NCBI RefSeq assembly: GCF_000346485.2
Contig: NZ_KQ976354.1
Location: 4,484,436-4,548,435, forward strand
Length of the DNA stretch: 64,000 nt
Reading direction: 5' to 3'
From: Scytonema hofmannii PCC 7110
Lineage (GTDB): Bacteria; Cyanobacteriota; Cyanobacteriia; Cyanobacteriales; Nostocaceae
Under the pieces are notes generated by a model that worked only from the letters and a program-made list of their open reading frames with translations, made no database searches and was not told the DNA's origin. The translations under genes and the position numbers were made by a program. This document shows positions 17,017 through 25,256 of this stretch, piece after piece (the stretch's first letter is position 1; every line of letters starts with the position of its first letter).

Positions 17017-17302
17017 CGATCGCTATCAGGACTATCTTATTGAATCTCTTAAAGACCCCGAAGAGGCTGTTGCTTATATTGAGGCGATATTAGAAGCAGA
17101 AAATCCCGAACCCGAACTACTGCGATCGGCGATTGAAGATGTTATTGATGCGCGGTTGAGAATGAACAATCTCTCAGAACAAGCAAAAGTACACTGGGAA
17201 AACCTAAGTAGTATCTTATCCAAAAGCAGTGGTGAGGAAATTTACAGTTTGGTAACGCTTTTGAATTCTCTGGGGTTTAGGTTAGAGGTCACTCGAAAGT
17301 AG
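16991..17302 (+). CDS. HigA-like antitoxin
   Basis: A 103-residue protein starting MKRMKMPTSDRYQDYL. Features typical of the antidote proteins paired with Gp49-like toxins are LKDPEEAVAYIEAILEAENPEPELLRSAIEDVIDAR and a tail with EEIYSLVTLLNSLGFRLEV, a Cro-like segment. It should bind the toxin and its own promoter. Its partner carries a premature stop, so it may now act only as a regulator or immunity gene. Confidence 0.82.
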   Translation: MKRMKMPTSDRYQDYLIESLKDPEEAVAYIEAILEAENPEPELLRSAIEDVIDARLRMNNLSEQAKVHWENLSSILSKSSGEEIYSLVTLLNSLGFRLEVTRK

Positions 17303-17306
17303 CACA

Positions 17307-17402
17307 TCAATGTCTAGCCCATATAAATCCACCACATATTATGATACCAACTACTCTTCCGCCTGTTACAGCCAGTAGTTCAGCATCACTTAGTTGCTCG
17401 TC
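17307..17402 (-). pseudogene. Bacteriocin-type double-glycine leader fragment
   Basis: A 31-codon frame reads DEQLSDAELLAVTGG, then RVVGIIICGGFIWARH and a stop. The first part fits the leader consensus of class II/lanthipeptide-type precursors cut after Gly-Gly (LSxxEL-x-x-V-x-GG). An in-frame TAG precedes it and there is no start codon, so this copy is truncated or frameshifted. No modification or export gene is near. Confidence 0.4.
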
Positions 17403-17410
17403 CTATCCTG

Positions 17411-17481
17411 TTGCCTGCAAAACAAAGTCGTTTGTGTCTATTAATTGTTGGTTAAGTCATTTTCATGAGTGAAAGCGCACG
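17411..17481. repeat. Diverged direct repeat, copy 2
   Basis: Partner of 16572-16643. In the minus orientation it directly precedes the double-glycine leader fragment, just as copy 1 precedes the ATPase operon. Both genes may once have shared one type of promoter. Confidence 0.6.
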
Positions 17482-17526
17482 TCTTTAAAAACACTAACAA
17501 AACTTACTTGTTGCTCCCTTACAACG

Positions 17527-17994
17527 TTAAGGGTGGTAATTGGGATTATCAGTGATGAGGTTTTCGATTTGGGCAACTGCAAGCAAACGCTCATCAGCAG
17601 TGAAAAAAGTGAATGTCATAGTATTTGCTTGAGAGAATTGAGGCAAAATGCACAATGCTGAAGCAAGTTGAACGGCATCATAAGCTCTGAGAGGATGACG
17701 ACTGACAAGTTCTCCTGCTATTTGAGTCACTGTTGGCAGTAATTCAACCTTTTGATACTGAGTATCAAAGTGGTAACGAAATGCTTGCAAAATTTGGCTA
17801 ACCTGATTGCTAGAAAGGCTACCCTCGCGTTGGCGACGAGCCAATGCACTCAAAATTTCAACCCACGTAATTCGGGCAATAACCAGCAAATTACTACTCG
17901 AGTGAGCCGTTAAGAACTGAATCCAAGCGGTTCTTGTTTCTGAAACATACCGTTTAAGCAAAGCACTACTGTCTAAAAAATATGCTTTTACCAC
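17527..17994 (-). CDS. Toxin, VapC-type PIN domain ribonuclease
   Basis: A 155-residue PIN protein. The acidic residues are D in YFLDSSALLKRY, E in WVEILSALARR, D in RAYDAVQLASAL and D in FFTADERLLAVA. The start is GTG (Met-Val-Lys) and overlaps the upstream antitoxin by 7 bases, so the pair is translationally coupled. Confidence 0.9.
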   Translation of the reverse strand: MVKAYFLDSSALLKRYVSETRTAWIQFLTAHSSSNLLVIARITWVEILSALARRQREGSLSSNQVSQILQAFRYHFDTQYQKVELLPTVTQIAGELVSRHPLRAYDAVQLASALCILPQFSQANTMTFTFFTADERLLAVAQIENLITDNPNYHP

Positions 17995-18275
17995 TCACCT
18001 CGATCCTCAATGATTGTTTCTGAAAGTGGTTGACCCGCAACATGAATAGACTGTACCATTGCTACCAAATCATCGTCAGAAATCGGTTCTGCATCAGAGG
18101 GAGTGGGAGGTGTAAGTAAACCAGACTCATAGAGAGGTCTAAGCAAAGGTAGAAGTTCAGTCATGTTTTGTTCAGGTAACACTTGCAGCCAAACGGTTTG
18201 GTGGTCAGAAAAATTTACTGGAGCCAAGGGACGTAACACTCCATTTTCGTAAATTGCCGGAATTGCCTTAGCCAT
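17988..18275 (-). CDS. Antitoxin, DUF104 (AF2212-like) family
   Basis: A 95-residue protein with the hallmark N-terminus AIPAIYENGVLRPLAPV of DUF104 antitoxins, repeated in looser form as LLRPLYESGLLTPPTP. The acidic tail (SDDDLVAMVQ, IIEDRGEW) should contact the VapC toxin encoded directly downstream. Relatives pair with PIN toxins in cyanobacteria. Confidence 0.85.
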   Translation of the reverse strand: MAKAIPAIYENGVLRPLAPVNFSDHQTVWLQVLPEQNMTELLPLLRPLYESGLLTPPTPSDAEPISDDDLVAMVQSIHVAGQPLSETIIEDRGEW

Positions 18276-18369
18276 TGAAATTCATTAACTTTTAGTTCTA
18301 AAGCTATTCTATACTAAATATTTAAATTCACAAAGTCGCTATATTTGTCAAACTAATAGCGACATATGT

Positions 18370-19287
18370 TTATTTACTAATACTTTTCCTGAGATCTGAC
18401 AAAGCGTCTTGAGCTTCTTTCCTAATAAGGAGAGAGCAATCTTGCAAGGCATTAGTTAGTGGTGGCAATGCCCTAAAATCGCATATTTTACCTAAAGCCT
18501 TTAGTACCCAAGAATAAACTCCATCTCTACAAAGACCTTTAGCTCTACTTAAATATTGTGAGGCTTCTAGCAATAATTTAACACTTCTTGGATCTTTAAA
18601 TCTAGTGATCGCCATTGTGGCTTCAGCAACTTGTCCAATTAACTTACTATTGGAAGAGTCTAGTGGCTGTAGAAGCAAAGATTGACAAGTCAAAAGCGCT
18701 CTTTCGCCAATGTCAGCATTATATTTACGTAATACGGAAGCAGCTTTGCATTCATCTTCGCAAATGTATCCATCTCTATTTAAGTAATAAGCCCCTGTTT
18801 CATAGCACTCTGCTAGCGTCAACATCATGTCAGTTAGACTTGTATAAAAAATCTTTGGCATTGACGCTTCAAGTAAAATAACTACTGGTAATTTTTCTCT
18901 TTGATAGTCAATAAGAGGAACACCACAGAAGTTACAGTTATTTTCAATAAATACAAACAAAGGACTTATTTCATACCATTCACTTTCCTGTGTTACAAAT
19001 TCTTTTCCACTTTCAATATATTCGTTACATCCTTGACTGTATTCAATGGCTCTAGAAAGAGGTAAAAACTGTATGGAAGGAAAGCATAACGCCTTAGTAT
19101 CTTCTTCTGTTCCATTTCTCCATTGATAAAGGTCATAAATTTCCTTGGGTAATTTAAATCCCAATTCTTCTTCTACTGACTCAATTTCATCAGTTTTTAG
19201 CCCTGGTAGAAAGGAAGCAGCATACTCTGGCTGATGCTTATACTGCCAATTCATAATTCTTTCTAAAGCTTCAGTTAAAGTTCCCAT
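18370..19287 (-). CDS. SMI1/KNR4-family protein with C-terminal helical repeats
   Basis: A 305-residue protein. The N-terminal 150 residues carry an SMI1/KNR4 (SUKH) domain (LKTDEIESVEEELGFKLPKE, then YDLYQWRNGTEE). In bacteria this domain often serves as an immunity protein against contact-dependent toxins. Residues about 215-300 look like HEAT-type repeats (DPRSVKLLLEA, DFRALPPLTNALQD). No toxin gene is adjacent. I chose the ATG at 19287 over a TTG one codon upstream. The next gene upstream ends 10 bases away on the same strand. Confidence 0.8.
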   Translation of the reverse strand: MGTLTEALERIMNWQYKHQPEYAASFLPGLKTDEIESVEEELGFKLPKEIYDLYQWRNGTEEDTKALCFPSIQFLPLSRAIEYSQGCNEYIESGKEFVTQESEWYEISPLFVFIENNCNFCGVPLIDYQREKLPVVILLEASMPKIFYTSLTDMMLTLAECYETGAYYLNRDGYICEDECKAASVLRKYNADIGERALLTCQSLLLQPLDSSNSKLIGQVAEATMAITRFKDPRSVKLLLEASQYLSRAKGLCRDGVYSWVLKALGKICDFRALPPLTNALQDCSLLIRKEAQDALSDLRKSISK

Positions 19288-19296
19288 CAAATCAGT

Positions 19297-20814
19297 TCAT
19301 ATATCTAATAAACCGTAGCGCTTTTGTAAATTGAGCAACTTCATCCTGGCTTCACCTGCATTATCAGCTAGGTCGGCAAATTCTACAAATCTCAGTAATT
19401 CCTTCCGCAGTAAATTGCGCTCAACTTCTAACGTGTTCCTATCTAGATCTGGTGGTAAAACTATCATGTCAAATATGGTTGCACGTTCTTTACCGGGATG
19501 GGGGCGTAAAACCCGTCCGCGTCTTTGAATAAACTGGCGGGGATTGCCAGAACTTGCCAAAATCACAGCAGTTTGAATAGCAGGAATATCGACTCCTTCG
19601 TCTAAACAGCGAATGGCGACTAAACCTTGTAATTCACCACTCTCGAATTGACGGCGCAAAACTTCTCTTTCTGCTAATGGTGTTTGGGCGGTATAAGTAC
19701 TGATTCTGTAACCCAACTCAGTACCTAATATTTTGGCAACGGCTTTTACTTGATGTAAATCAGAACGCTGAGTGACATCAAGTGAACCATCACTACAATA
19801 AAAGAGGGTATGGGTGGTGTCTCGGCGATTTTGCATCAGTTCGCGCAAAGCATATAGCTTATTTTCGGCTGCACCTACTAACCTTGCTCTTTGCATTAAC
19901 AAGGGTTTTAAGTCTTCGTTGTCTTCAAAATTTCCTAGTGCAACATTTTCCCGTTCTCGATACAAAAGTGCTCGTCCAATTTTTTGTGTGAGTTTAGCAT
20001 ATGCGCGGCTTTCTGTTTCTGTTAATTCTACGAGTACGGGGTAATAAAGGTAACGGACTAAAGCACGTTGCGCGATCGCATCTCTTAAAGTAAACTCTGG
20101 TTGCAAAACTGGGCCAAAGTATCCAAATATAGATTGAGTTCCATCTTCATCAAAATATCTTTCTGGTGTAGCAGATAAAGCTAGCCGCAGCCCAAAACGC
20201 CGGGGTAAACTTTCTTCTAATCGGGGCGCGCCGAGGTTATGTGCTTCATCTCCTATAATCAAAGTTTTTTCAGGAAAGTACTTGAGTTGAGATTGAAAGC
20301 CATCGCCAATTAGAGTAGAGTTGCTGGTAATAATTGTCAAAAATGCTTGAGAACCAGAACGGATGTTGTAGAGTTGTGTGGAAAGTTGACTCTGCCAATT
20401 GCGTACATTCTCAAAGGCGAGGATGGGTTGCAAATTAAATTTTTCACATTCTCGCGCCCATTGAGTAACAAGATGGCGGTATGGGCATACAACCAACACT
20501 GCTTGCAAGTTAATTTGCTTGTAGAGTTCGCAAACAATGGCAAGTGCAGTGATTGTCTTCCCACTACCAGTTGCCATTTTCAAGGTTCCTCTACCTTTGT
20601 TAGCAAACCAATTGTCAATCGCTTGTCGCTGATATCCCCGCAATTCGATGGATATAGGCATTTTAGGGCAGCCGGGTAATGATGGCTCCTGCGTTTGATA
20701 TTTGCTTTTGTTTTCACCTACAAATGGTGACTTGAGGAGATATGTTGCTAAATTGGTCTCCTCTACCGTGTTGGAAGTTGGCAGTTGTGAAATTCGTTTT
20801 TTTAACAAGTACAT
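19297..20814 (-). CDS. SF2 DEAD/DEAH helicase
   Basis: A 505-residue helicase with the full motif set: LRGYQRQAI, Walker A ATGSGKT, GDEAHNLG (DEAH box), LALSATPE, IRCLDEGVDIPAI and QFIQRRGRVLR. It resembles the SSL2/XPB-like and type III restriction helicase group. It likely remodels DNA or DNA-protein complexes. I chose the ATG at 20814 (MYLLKKRIS) because the upstream in-frame 25 codons are written by a GGGGAGT repeat array and are unlikely to be protein. It lies just downstream of lexA, but the repeat array separates them. Confidence 0.86.
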   Translation of the reverse strand: MYLLKKRISQLPTSNTVEETNLATYLLKSPFVGENKSKYQTQEPSLPGCPKMPISIELRGYQRQAIDNWFANKGRGTLKMATGSGKTITALAIVCELYKQINLQAVLVVCPYRHLVTQWARECEKFNLQPILAFENVRNWQSQLSTQLYNIRSGSQAFLTIITSNSTLIGDGFQSQLKYFPEKTLIIGDEAHNLGAPRLEESLPRRFGLRLALSATPERYFDEDGTQSIFGYFGPVLQPEFTLRDAIAQRALVRYLYYPVLVELTETESRAYAKLTQKIGRALLYRERENVALGNFEDNEDLKPLLMQRARLVGAAENKLYALRELMQNRRDTTHTLFYCSDGSLDVTQRSDLHQVKAVAKILGTELGYRISTYTAQTPLAEREVLRRQFESGELQGLVAIRCLDEGVDIPAIQTAVILASSGNPRQFIQRRGRVLRPHPGKERATIFDMIVLPPDLDRNTLEVERNLLRKELLRFVEFADLADNAGEARMKLLNLQKRYGLLDI

Positions 20815-20906
20815 ATGGTATTGGGGAGTAGTGAGTGGTGAGTGGGGAGTGGGGAAATAAGGAAAATGTCCCCACTCCCTACTCCCCATTCCCCATTCCC
20901 TATTAT
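20815..20906. repeat. GGGGAGT heptamer array with inverted half
   Basis: Units of GGGGAGT / GAGTGGGGA on the plus strand are followed by the complementary CCCCACTCCCTACTCCCC, so the stretch can form a long imperfect hairpin between lexA and the helicase gene. Confidence 0.7.
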
Positions 20907-21512
20907 TTAGTTGTAATTACGCCAGATGGCGACTAGGGAACCTTGCACTTGTACTTGAACGGCGTTTACCTCTATCGGATTGTATTTGGGATTTGCTGCT
21001 TTGAGGGTGACGCGATCGCCTTCACGATAGAATCGTTTTAAAGTTGCACCATATCCATCAACTCTGGCGGCAACGATAGTGCCATTTTTGAGATGTTCTG
21101 GTTCTGGTACGGGACGCAAAAAGACCAAATCTCCATCAACGATAGAGTCCTCAATCATGCTGTCACCTGTTACCCGCAAAGCATAAGTTTTAGAAGGTAA
21201 CGTCATACTGGTGAGGTCTATATACTCTTCCGCTTCAGTGACTGGTTCTATCAAACCCCCTGCTGCAATCTCACCCAAAATGGGGACACCTAGCTTTAAT
21301 GGTCGCAAAATTCTAATTGTTCGCGCCTTACCTTCATTCCATTCAATGTACCCTTTGGTACGTAAATGTTCTAAGCGACTTTGAATGGGTGCAGGGGATT
21401 TTAAATTCATTGCCTGCATCATTTGTCGGATAGAAGGTGAATGCTGGTGCAATCGTATATATTCTGCCAGCCATTCGTAAAGTTCTCTTTGAGCTTCTGT
21501 TAGACGTTCCAT
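20907..21512 (-). CDS. lexA: LexA-type repressor
   Basis: A 201-residue LexA. The N-terminal winged helix reads LTEAQRELYEWLAEYI and SIRQMMQAMNLKSPAPIQSRL. The Ala-Gly self-cleavage site is in GEIAAGGLIEP. The catalytic Ser is in VTGDSMIED and the Lys in GATLKRF, so autocleavage residues are kept. It represses DNA-damage genes, and in some cyanobacteria also redox and carbon genes. The ATG at 21512 (MERLTEAQ) matches other cyanobacterial LexA starts; eight in-frame codons lie upstream. A LexA box 33 bases before the start indicates autorepression. Confidence 0.94.
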   Translation of the reverse strand: MERLTEAQRELYEWLAEYIRLHQHSPSIRQMMQAMNLKSPAPIQSRLEHLRTKGYIEWNEGKARTIRILRPLKLGVPILGEIAAGGLIEPVTEAEEYIDLTSMTLPSKTYALRVTGDSMIEDSIVDGDLVFLRPVPEPEHLKNGTIVAARVDGYGATLKRFYREGDRVTLKAANPKYNPIEVNAVQVQVQGSLVAIWRNYN

Positions 21513-21544
21513 AATTTTATAGACAGGAAAATACAAATGTTCCT

Positions 21545-21558
21545 AGAACATTAGTACT
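21545..21558. promoter_or_regulatory. LexA box
   Basis: On the lexA coding strand the site reads AGTACTAATGTTCT. This fits the cyanobacterial LexA operator pattern RGTAC-N3-DGTWCB. It lies 33 bases upstream of the chosen lexA start. Confidence 0.8.
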
Positions 21559-21714
21559 ACAAAAAACCTTTCTATGCACTATTTATTTTGAATATTTTGG
21601 ATTTTTTATTAAAAAACTTTGGAATTGGGTGAGAAGAGAGGAGTGAAGAGAGAGGAATAAATACTCACATTTTACATTTTACAACCTCTAACTCATAAAC
21701 TCCTAACTTCTTTT

Positions 21715-22665
21715 TTATATTTCTTCTGCTCCTAAAAGACTTGCGAGTAAAGCTTTTTGGATGTGCATTCGATTTTCTGCCTGGTTCCAAATTTGCGATC
21801 GGGAACCTTCCATGACCTCGTCGGTGATTTCTTCACCGCGATGTGCTGGTAAACAGTGTAAAACAATTGCCCTAGGATCGGCAAGACTTAATAGGCGATC
21901 GTTCACTTGGTAAAGTTGAAAAACTGGCAATCGGTCATCAGCTTCTTCTTCTTGTCCCATACTTGCCCAAACATCGGTGTAAATTACATGAGCACCTTTT
22001 GTTGCTGCTTCAGGGTCCTGAGTCAGCAATACCTGAGTTTTTCCACCTGCAATTGAGCGTGCTGTTTCTAGAATTGCTGCATTTGGTTCAAATCCATTGG
22101 GTGAGGCGACTCTCACATTCATTCCTACCAAAGCACAGCCCAGTAACAAGGAGTTTGCCACATTATTACCATCTCCAACATAGGTTAAGGTTAAACCCGC
22201 GCAGGAGCCAAAGCATTCTTGGACTGTCATCAAATCAGCCAATACCTGACAGGGATGTTCCAAATCGGTGAGGGCATTAATGACGGGAATTTTGGCATAG
22301 TTGGCAAAAATTTCTAATTCCTGCTGTGCAAAGGTACGAATTGCCAAAATATCTAGATATCTATCTAAAACTCGTGCCGTATCTTGCACGGGTTCTCCAC
22401 GACTCACTTGAGTGACATTGGGATTTAGATCGATAACCTGTCCACCAAGTTGATACATCGCTACAGTAAAACTGACTCTAGTTCGAGTAGATGCTTTGGA
22501 GAACAGCAAACCCAGTACTTTATTGCATCGCAATCTCAACTGTTGCGACTTTAGCTGGCTTGCCATTTGCAAAAGTTCTTGAACTTCCGTGGGAGTGAAG
22601 TCTGCCAAACTTAATAAATCTCGTCCTTTCAACCCTGCCATGCTTGTTGATGTGCGATCGAACAA
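21715..22665 (-). CDS. argF: Ornithine carbamoyltransferase
   Basis: Makes citrulline from carbamoyl phosphate and ornithine in arginine synthesis. The diagnostic motifs are present: carbamoyl-phosphate site STRTR (in FSKASTRTRVSF), HPCQ, and ornithine-site HCLPAHRGEEI, with DVWASMGQE between. The 316-residue length is normal. An inner ATG eight codons in (MAGLKGRDLLSL) is an equally likely start. It has no arg neighbours. It ends 163 bases before tRNA-Thr on the opposite strand. Confidence 0.96.
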   Translation of the reverse strand: MFDRTSTSMAGLKGRDLLSLADFTPTEVQELLQMASQLKSQQLRLRCNKVLGLLFSKASTRTRVSFTVAMYQLGGQVIDLNPNVTQVSRGEPVQDTARVLDRYLDILAIRTFAQQELEIFANYAKIPVINALTDLEHPCQVLADLMTVQECFGSCAGLTLTYVGDGNNVANSLLLGCALVGMNVRVASPNGFEPNAAILETARSIAGGKTQVLLTQDPEAATKGAHVIYTDVWASMGQEEEADDRLPVFQLYQVNDRLLSLADPRAIVLHCLPAHRGEEITDEVMEGSRSQIWNQAENRMHIQKALLASLLGAEEI

Positions 22666-22827
22666 TCTTTTATTTTCGTTCTTTTACCCTGTCTTGTCCA
22701 AAAAAAATTTGAATAAATATATTTTTGGGTTAGCTGTTGCATAACAAGAATATCTATGCTACAATCCTGAACTAGTGCAATGCCTGAAAGCGATAAACCT
22801 TACAGTTATCGTATAAGGTGTAAGAAT

Positions 22828-22899
22828 GCCAGCATAGCACAGTGGTAGTGCATCCGACTTGTAATCGGAAGGTCGTCGGTTCAAATCCGACTGCTGGCT
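22828..22899 (+). tRNA. tRNA-Thr (anticodon UGU)
   Basis: The acceptor GCCAGCA / TGCTGGC with T discriminator, anticodon TGT in CGACTTGTAATCG, and T-loop GGTTCAAATCC are present. The tyrosine integrase gene starts 176 bases downstream and points away, the usual arrangement for an element integrated into the tRNA 3' half. So 3' bases from about GGTTCAAATCC onward are the likely left attachment core. Confidence 0.95.
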
Positions 22900-23004
22900 T
22901 TGAGAAAAGGCAGATGTTATAAGACAGACGGCAGAAGGGTTTGAGGAGTTTTCTGCTTTCTGCCCTTTGTCATTAATAGCGTGATCTGCACCGTCATTTT
23001 AACA

Positions 23005-23056
23005 CTTTGAATATGCTTAAATAAGCATGAATATGCATATACGCGCATTTTATTTA
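23005..23056. promoter_or_regulatory. Inverted/direct ATGCAT-like repeats before the integrase
   Basis: GAATATGCTTAAATAAGCAT and GAATATGCATATACGCGCAT follow each other as overlapping palindromes. Such arrays upstream of integrase genes often bind the integrase, an excisionase or a repressor. Assignment by position only. Confidence 0.4.
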
Positions 23057-23074
23057 GGACAATTTTAGGACAAA

Positions 23075-24154
23075 GTGACAGCAGACAAATGGACGCTAGA
23101 AGCAGTCAATAATCGGCTGAAGGCGGGGAAAATTGGTGTGAGTGTGAGACAGAGGGGCGATCGTCTATCGCTTCGTGCAACGTTGCCGCCAAAGCCAGGA
23201 AGCAAAAGAGTAGTGTGGAGTCAGCAAGACATTTCACTGGGGATTTATGCCAACACGTGGGGATTCCAGAAGGCTGAGGCTGAAGCAAAGTTGTTGGGTG
23301 GGCGAATCGCTTCGGTTCGTTTTGATTGGGGCGACTATGTTGAAGTCGAGCAACCCAAGGGTGAAGTTGCGGAGTGGGTTGCTAAATTTGAGGAAGATTA
23401 TTTTAACAGGAGAGGGCGATCGCGAACCACCGAGACAACTTGGAAATCCGATTACCTTCCAGCGTGGCACCTGCTGAACGGGGAGTTGTCGGCAGAAAAC
23501 TTGATTAAGGCTATCGGACAAGTTCCAGCAAACAGCCGCAAGCGCAAATTGGTATGCGAGAAACTGACAGCACTGGCAAAATACGCCGGACTCACGATAG
23601 ATTTGTCACCGTACATTGGGAACTACGGAGTTGGGGAGACATCCCCAAGGCACATCCCATCGGCGGGAGAAATTGAATTGGCGAGGGAGAGGTTGGGCGA
23701 TCGCGCTGATTGGCAGTGGGCTTATGGCGTGCTGGCAGCTTATGGATTAAGACCGCACGAGTTGTTCTTCTGTGAAATTTCACCCAAGCCGCCGCACTTG
23801 CTGAAAGTATTGGAAGGAAAAACGGGAGCAAGGGAACTTTACCCCTATCACCCCCAGTGGGCGGAACAGTGGCGGCTATTTGAAGTGCGAAGACCATCGG
23901 TGACAGGCAGAACTTACAAAGACTACGGGAATCGGGTTAGCAAAACTTTTAACCGCCGCGAATTGCCCTTTACCGCCTACTGCTTGCGGCATGCGTTTTG
24001 TATAAGGATGTCAACCGAATATCATGTACCCGTTGCTGTGGCTGCTAGTTGGTCGGGGCATGAAGCTGGGGTTTATCTGAAAATTTACAATCGCTGGATT
24101 TCGGGTAGCGAGAAGCGTAGGGTGTTTGAGGAAAGCTTGAAACACAAACCTTAA
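23075..24154 (+). CDS. Tyrosine-type site-specific integrase
   Basis: A 359-residue tyrosine recombinase. Catalytic residues are recognisable in the C-terminal half: Arg in AYGLRPHELFF, the second Arg in AYCLRHAFCIRM, the His/Trp region SWSGHEAG, and Tyr in YLKIYNRW. The N-terminal part (to about residue 170) has arm- and core-binding helices (TTETTWKSDYLPAW). The start is GTG. It presumably integrates the element into tRNA-Thr. The palindrome right after its stop may help end the transcript. Confidence 0.9.
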   Translation: MTADKWTLEAVNNRLKAGKIGVSVRQRGDRLSLRATLPPKPGSKRVVWSQQDISLGIYANTWGFQKAEAEAKLLGGRIASVRFDWGDYVEVEQPKGEVAEWVAKFEEDYFNRRGRSRTTETTWKSDYLPAWHLLNGELSAENLIKAIGQVPANSRKRKLVCEKLTALAKYAGLTIDLSPYIGNYGVGETSPRHIPSAGEIELARERLGDRADWQWAYGVLAAYGLRPHELFFCEISPKPPHLLKVLEGKTGARELYPYHPQWAEQWRLFEVRRPSVTGRTYKDYGNRVSKTFNRRELPFTAYCLRHAFCIRMSTEYHVPVAVAASWSGHEAGVYLKIYNRWISGSEKRRVFEESLKHKP

Positions 24155-24160
24155 TCTATC

Positions 24161-24175
24161 TGCGGATTTTCCGCA
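24161..24175. repeat. TGCGGA-TTT-TCCGCA palindrome, copy 1
   Basis: Core TGCGGATTTTCCGCA, flanked by TATC and CTCTTTTTATTG. It lies directly after the integrase stop, and with the following T-run it could act as a terminator. Member of a family dispersed through the element. Confidence 0.8.
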
Positions 24176-24366
24176 CTCTTTTTATTGACAATACACGCAA
24201 TAAACTTTTTTATGTGTTTTTTAGTCACGGCAAGGATTACAAAAATTATCCTCCATGCACTGTTAAGAATTTTGTCAATAAAATAAAAATATACGCGCCT
24301 TGTCACAGACGTGCTGGGGATAACAGAGTGATAAAAAATCTTCATCAGTACCAAATATCCAAGAAT

Positions 24367-24519
24367 ATGCTAATCAAGTTTGAGCAAGCGTTGAGTGAGT
24401 ATCCACAAGAGCGACCGCACGATGTTCACCCAATGCTGTGGCATGCAGAGAGGCGAGCATTGGAAAGTCAAGTAGAAGGCTTGCGAGATAAAATCAAGGA
24501 ATGGGAGAGACGTAGCTAG
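24367..24519 (+). CDS. Small hypothetical protein
   Basis: 50 residues, MLIKFEQALSEYPQERP and a C-terminal charged helix (RRALESQVEGLRDKIKEWE). Not recognised. The ATG chosen begins the part with protein-like composition; a longer frame from 24214 exists but looks non-coding upstream. It precedes the IS607 recombinase. Confidence 0.45.
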   Translation: MLIKFEQALSEYPQERPHDVHPMLWHAERRALESQVEGLRDKIKEWERRS

Positions 24520-24586
24520 TAACGGTTTCATGGAACAAGTCGGAATTAGTGTTAATTTTAAGATATCTAATACTATTTCTGAGTTT

Positions 24587-25195
24587 ATGCCTTATATCAG
24601 TCCTAAAGACGCCGCAGAACTAACAGGCTTTCATCCAAAAACTCTAGCTAAGTGGGCAGACGCCGGGAAAATTGACTTTATCAAAGCTGAGAGTGGTTAT
24701 CGCCGATACGATGTGACCTCCCTCAGAAAGATGATTGGGGAGGACGACCGAGCAGTCATCATATATGGACGAGTCTCAACGCATTCTCAAAAGGATGATT
24801 TGCAACGGCAGTTAGATTTTTTACGCTCGCGCTACCCTAAAGGAGAGATGATTTACGAAGTAGGTTCGGGGTTGAACTTTAAGCGGAAAAAGCTTTTATC
24901 GATATTAGAAAGAGTGATTAATCGCGAAGTAAAAGAAATAGTAGTAGCTTATTCAGATCGGTTGGTCAGGTTCGGTTTTGACCTTGTAGTTTGGCTTTGT
25001 GCTCAATTTGATTGTAAAGTTATTGTGTTGAATCAAGTCGTGCTTTCTCCTCAACAAGAGTTAGTGCAAGATCTGCTAGCAATCATGCATTGTTTTTCTG
25101 CAAGGCTTTACGGCTTGCGAAAGTATGAAAAACCGATCAGAAAAACTTTAGAAGTAGAAAAATTAGATGAAGATTCCATGAAGAATGATGTCTAA
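24587..25195 (+). CDS. tnpA: IS607-family serine recombinase TnpA
   Basis: A 202-residue resolvase-type transposase. The N-terminal MerR-like helix-turn-helix reads MPYISPKDAAELTGFHPKTL and WADAGKID, the standard IS607 start, so I prefer the ATG at 24587 to the one at 24530. The catalytic serine domain has IIYGRVSTHSQKDDLQRQ and EIVVAYSDRLVRFGFD. It cuts and rejoins DNA through a serine-linked intermediate. The tnpB gene follows after 61 bases. Confidence 0.9.
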   Translation: MPYISPKDAAELTGFHPKTLAKWADAGKIDFIKAESGYRRYDVTSLRKMIGEDDRAVIIYGRVSTHSQKDDLQRQLDFLRSRYPKGEMIYEVGSGLNFKRKKLLSILERVINREVKEIVVAYSDRLVRFGFDLVVWLCAQFDCKVIVLNQVVLSPQQELVQDLLAIMHCFSARLYGLRKYEKPIRKTLEVEKLDEDSMKNDV

Positions 25196-25256
25196 ATCGG
25201 AAATGTCGGGGACATTTTTGTATACTAAAACAGTCAAGCGAAGGAGGTGATACAAC

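Noticed and set aside
20815-20889. 25-codon N-terminal extension of the SF2 helicase
   Set aside because: It is written entirely by the GGGGAGT repeat array (S-P-L-T-T-P type peptide); the ATG at 20814 begins normal sequence.
24214-24366. N-terminal extension of the small gene ending at 24519
   Set aside because: Upstream part reads as non-coding and has no ribosome site; the ATG at 24367 is preferred.
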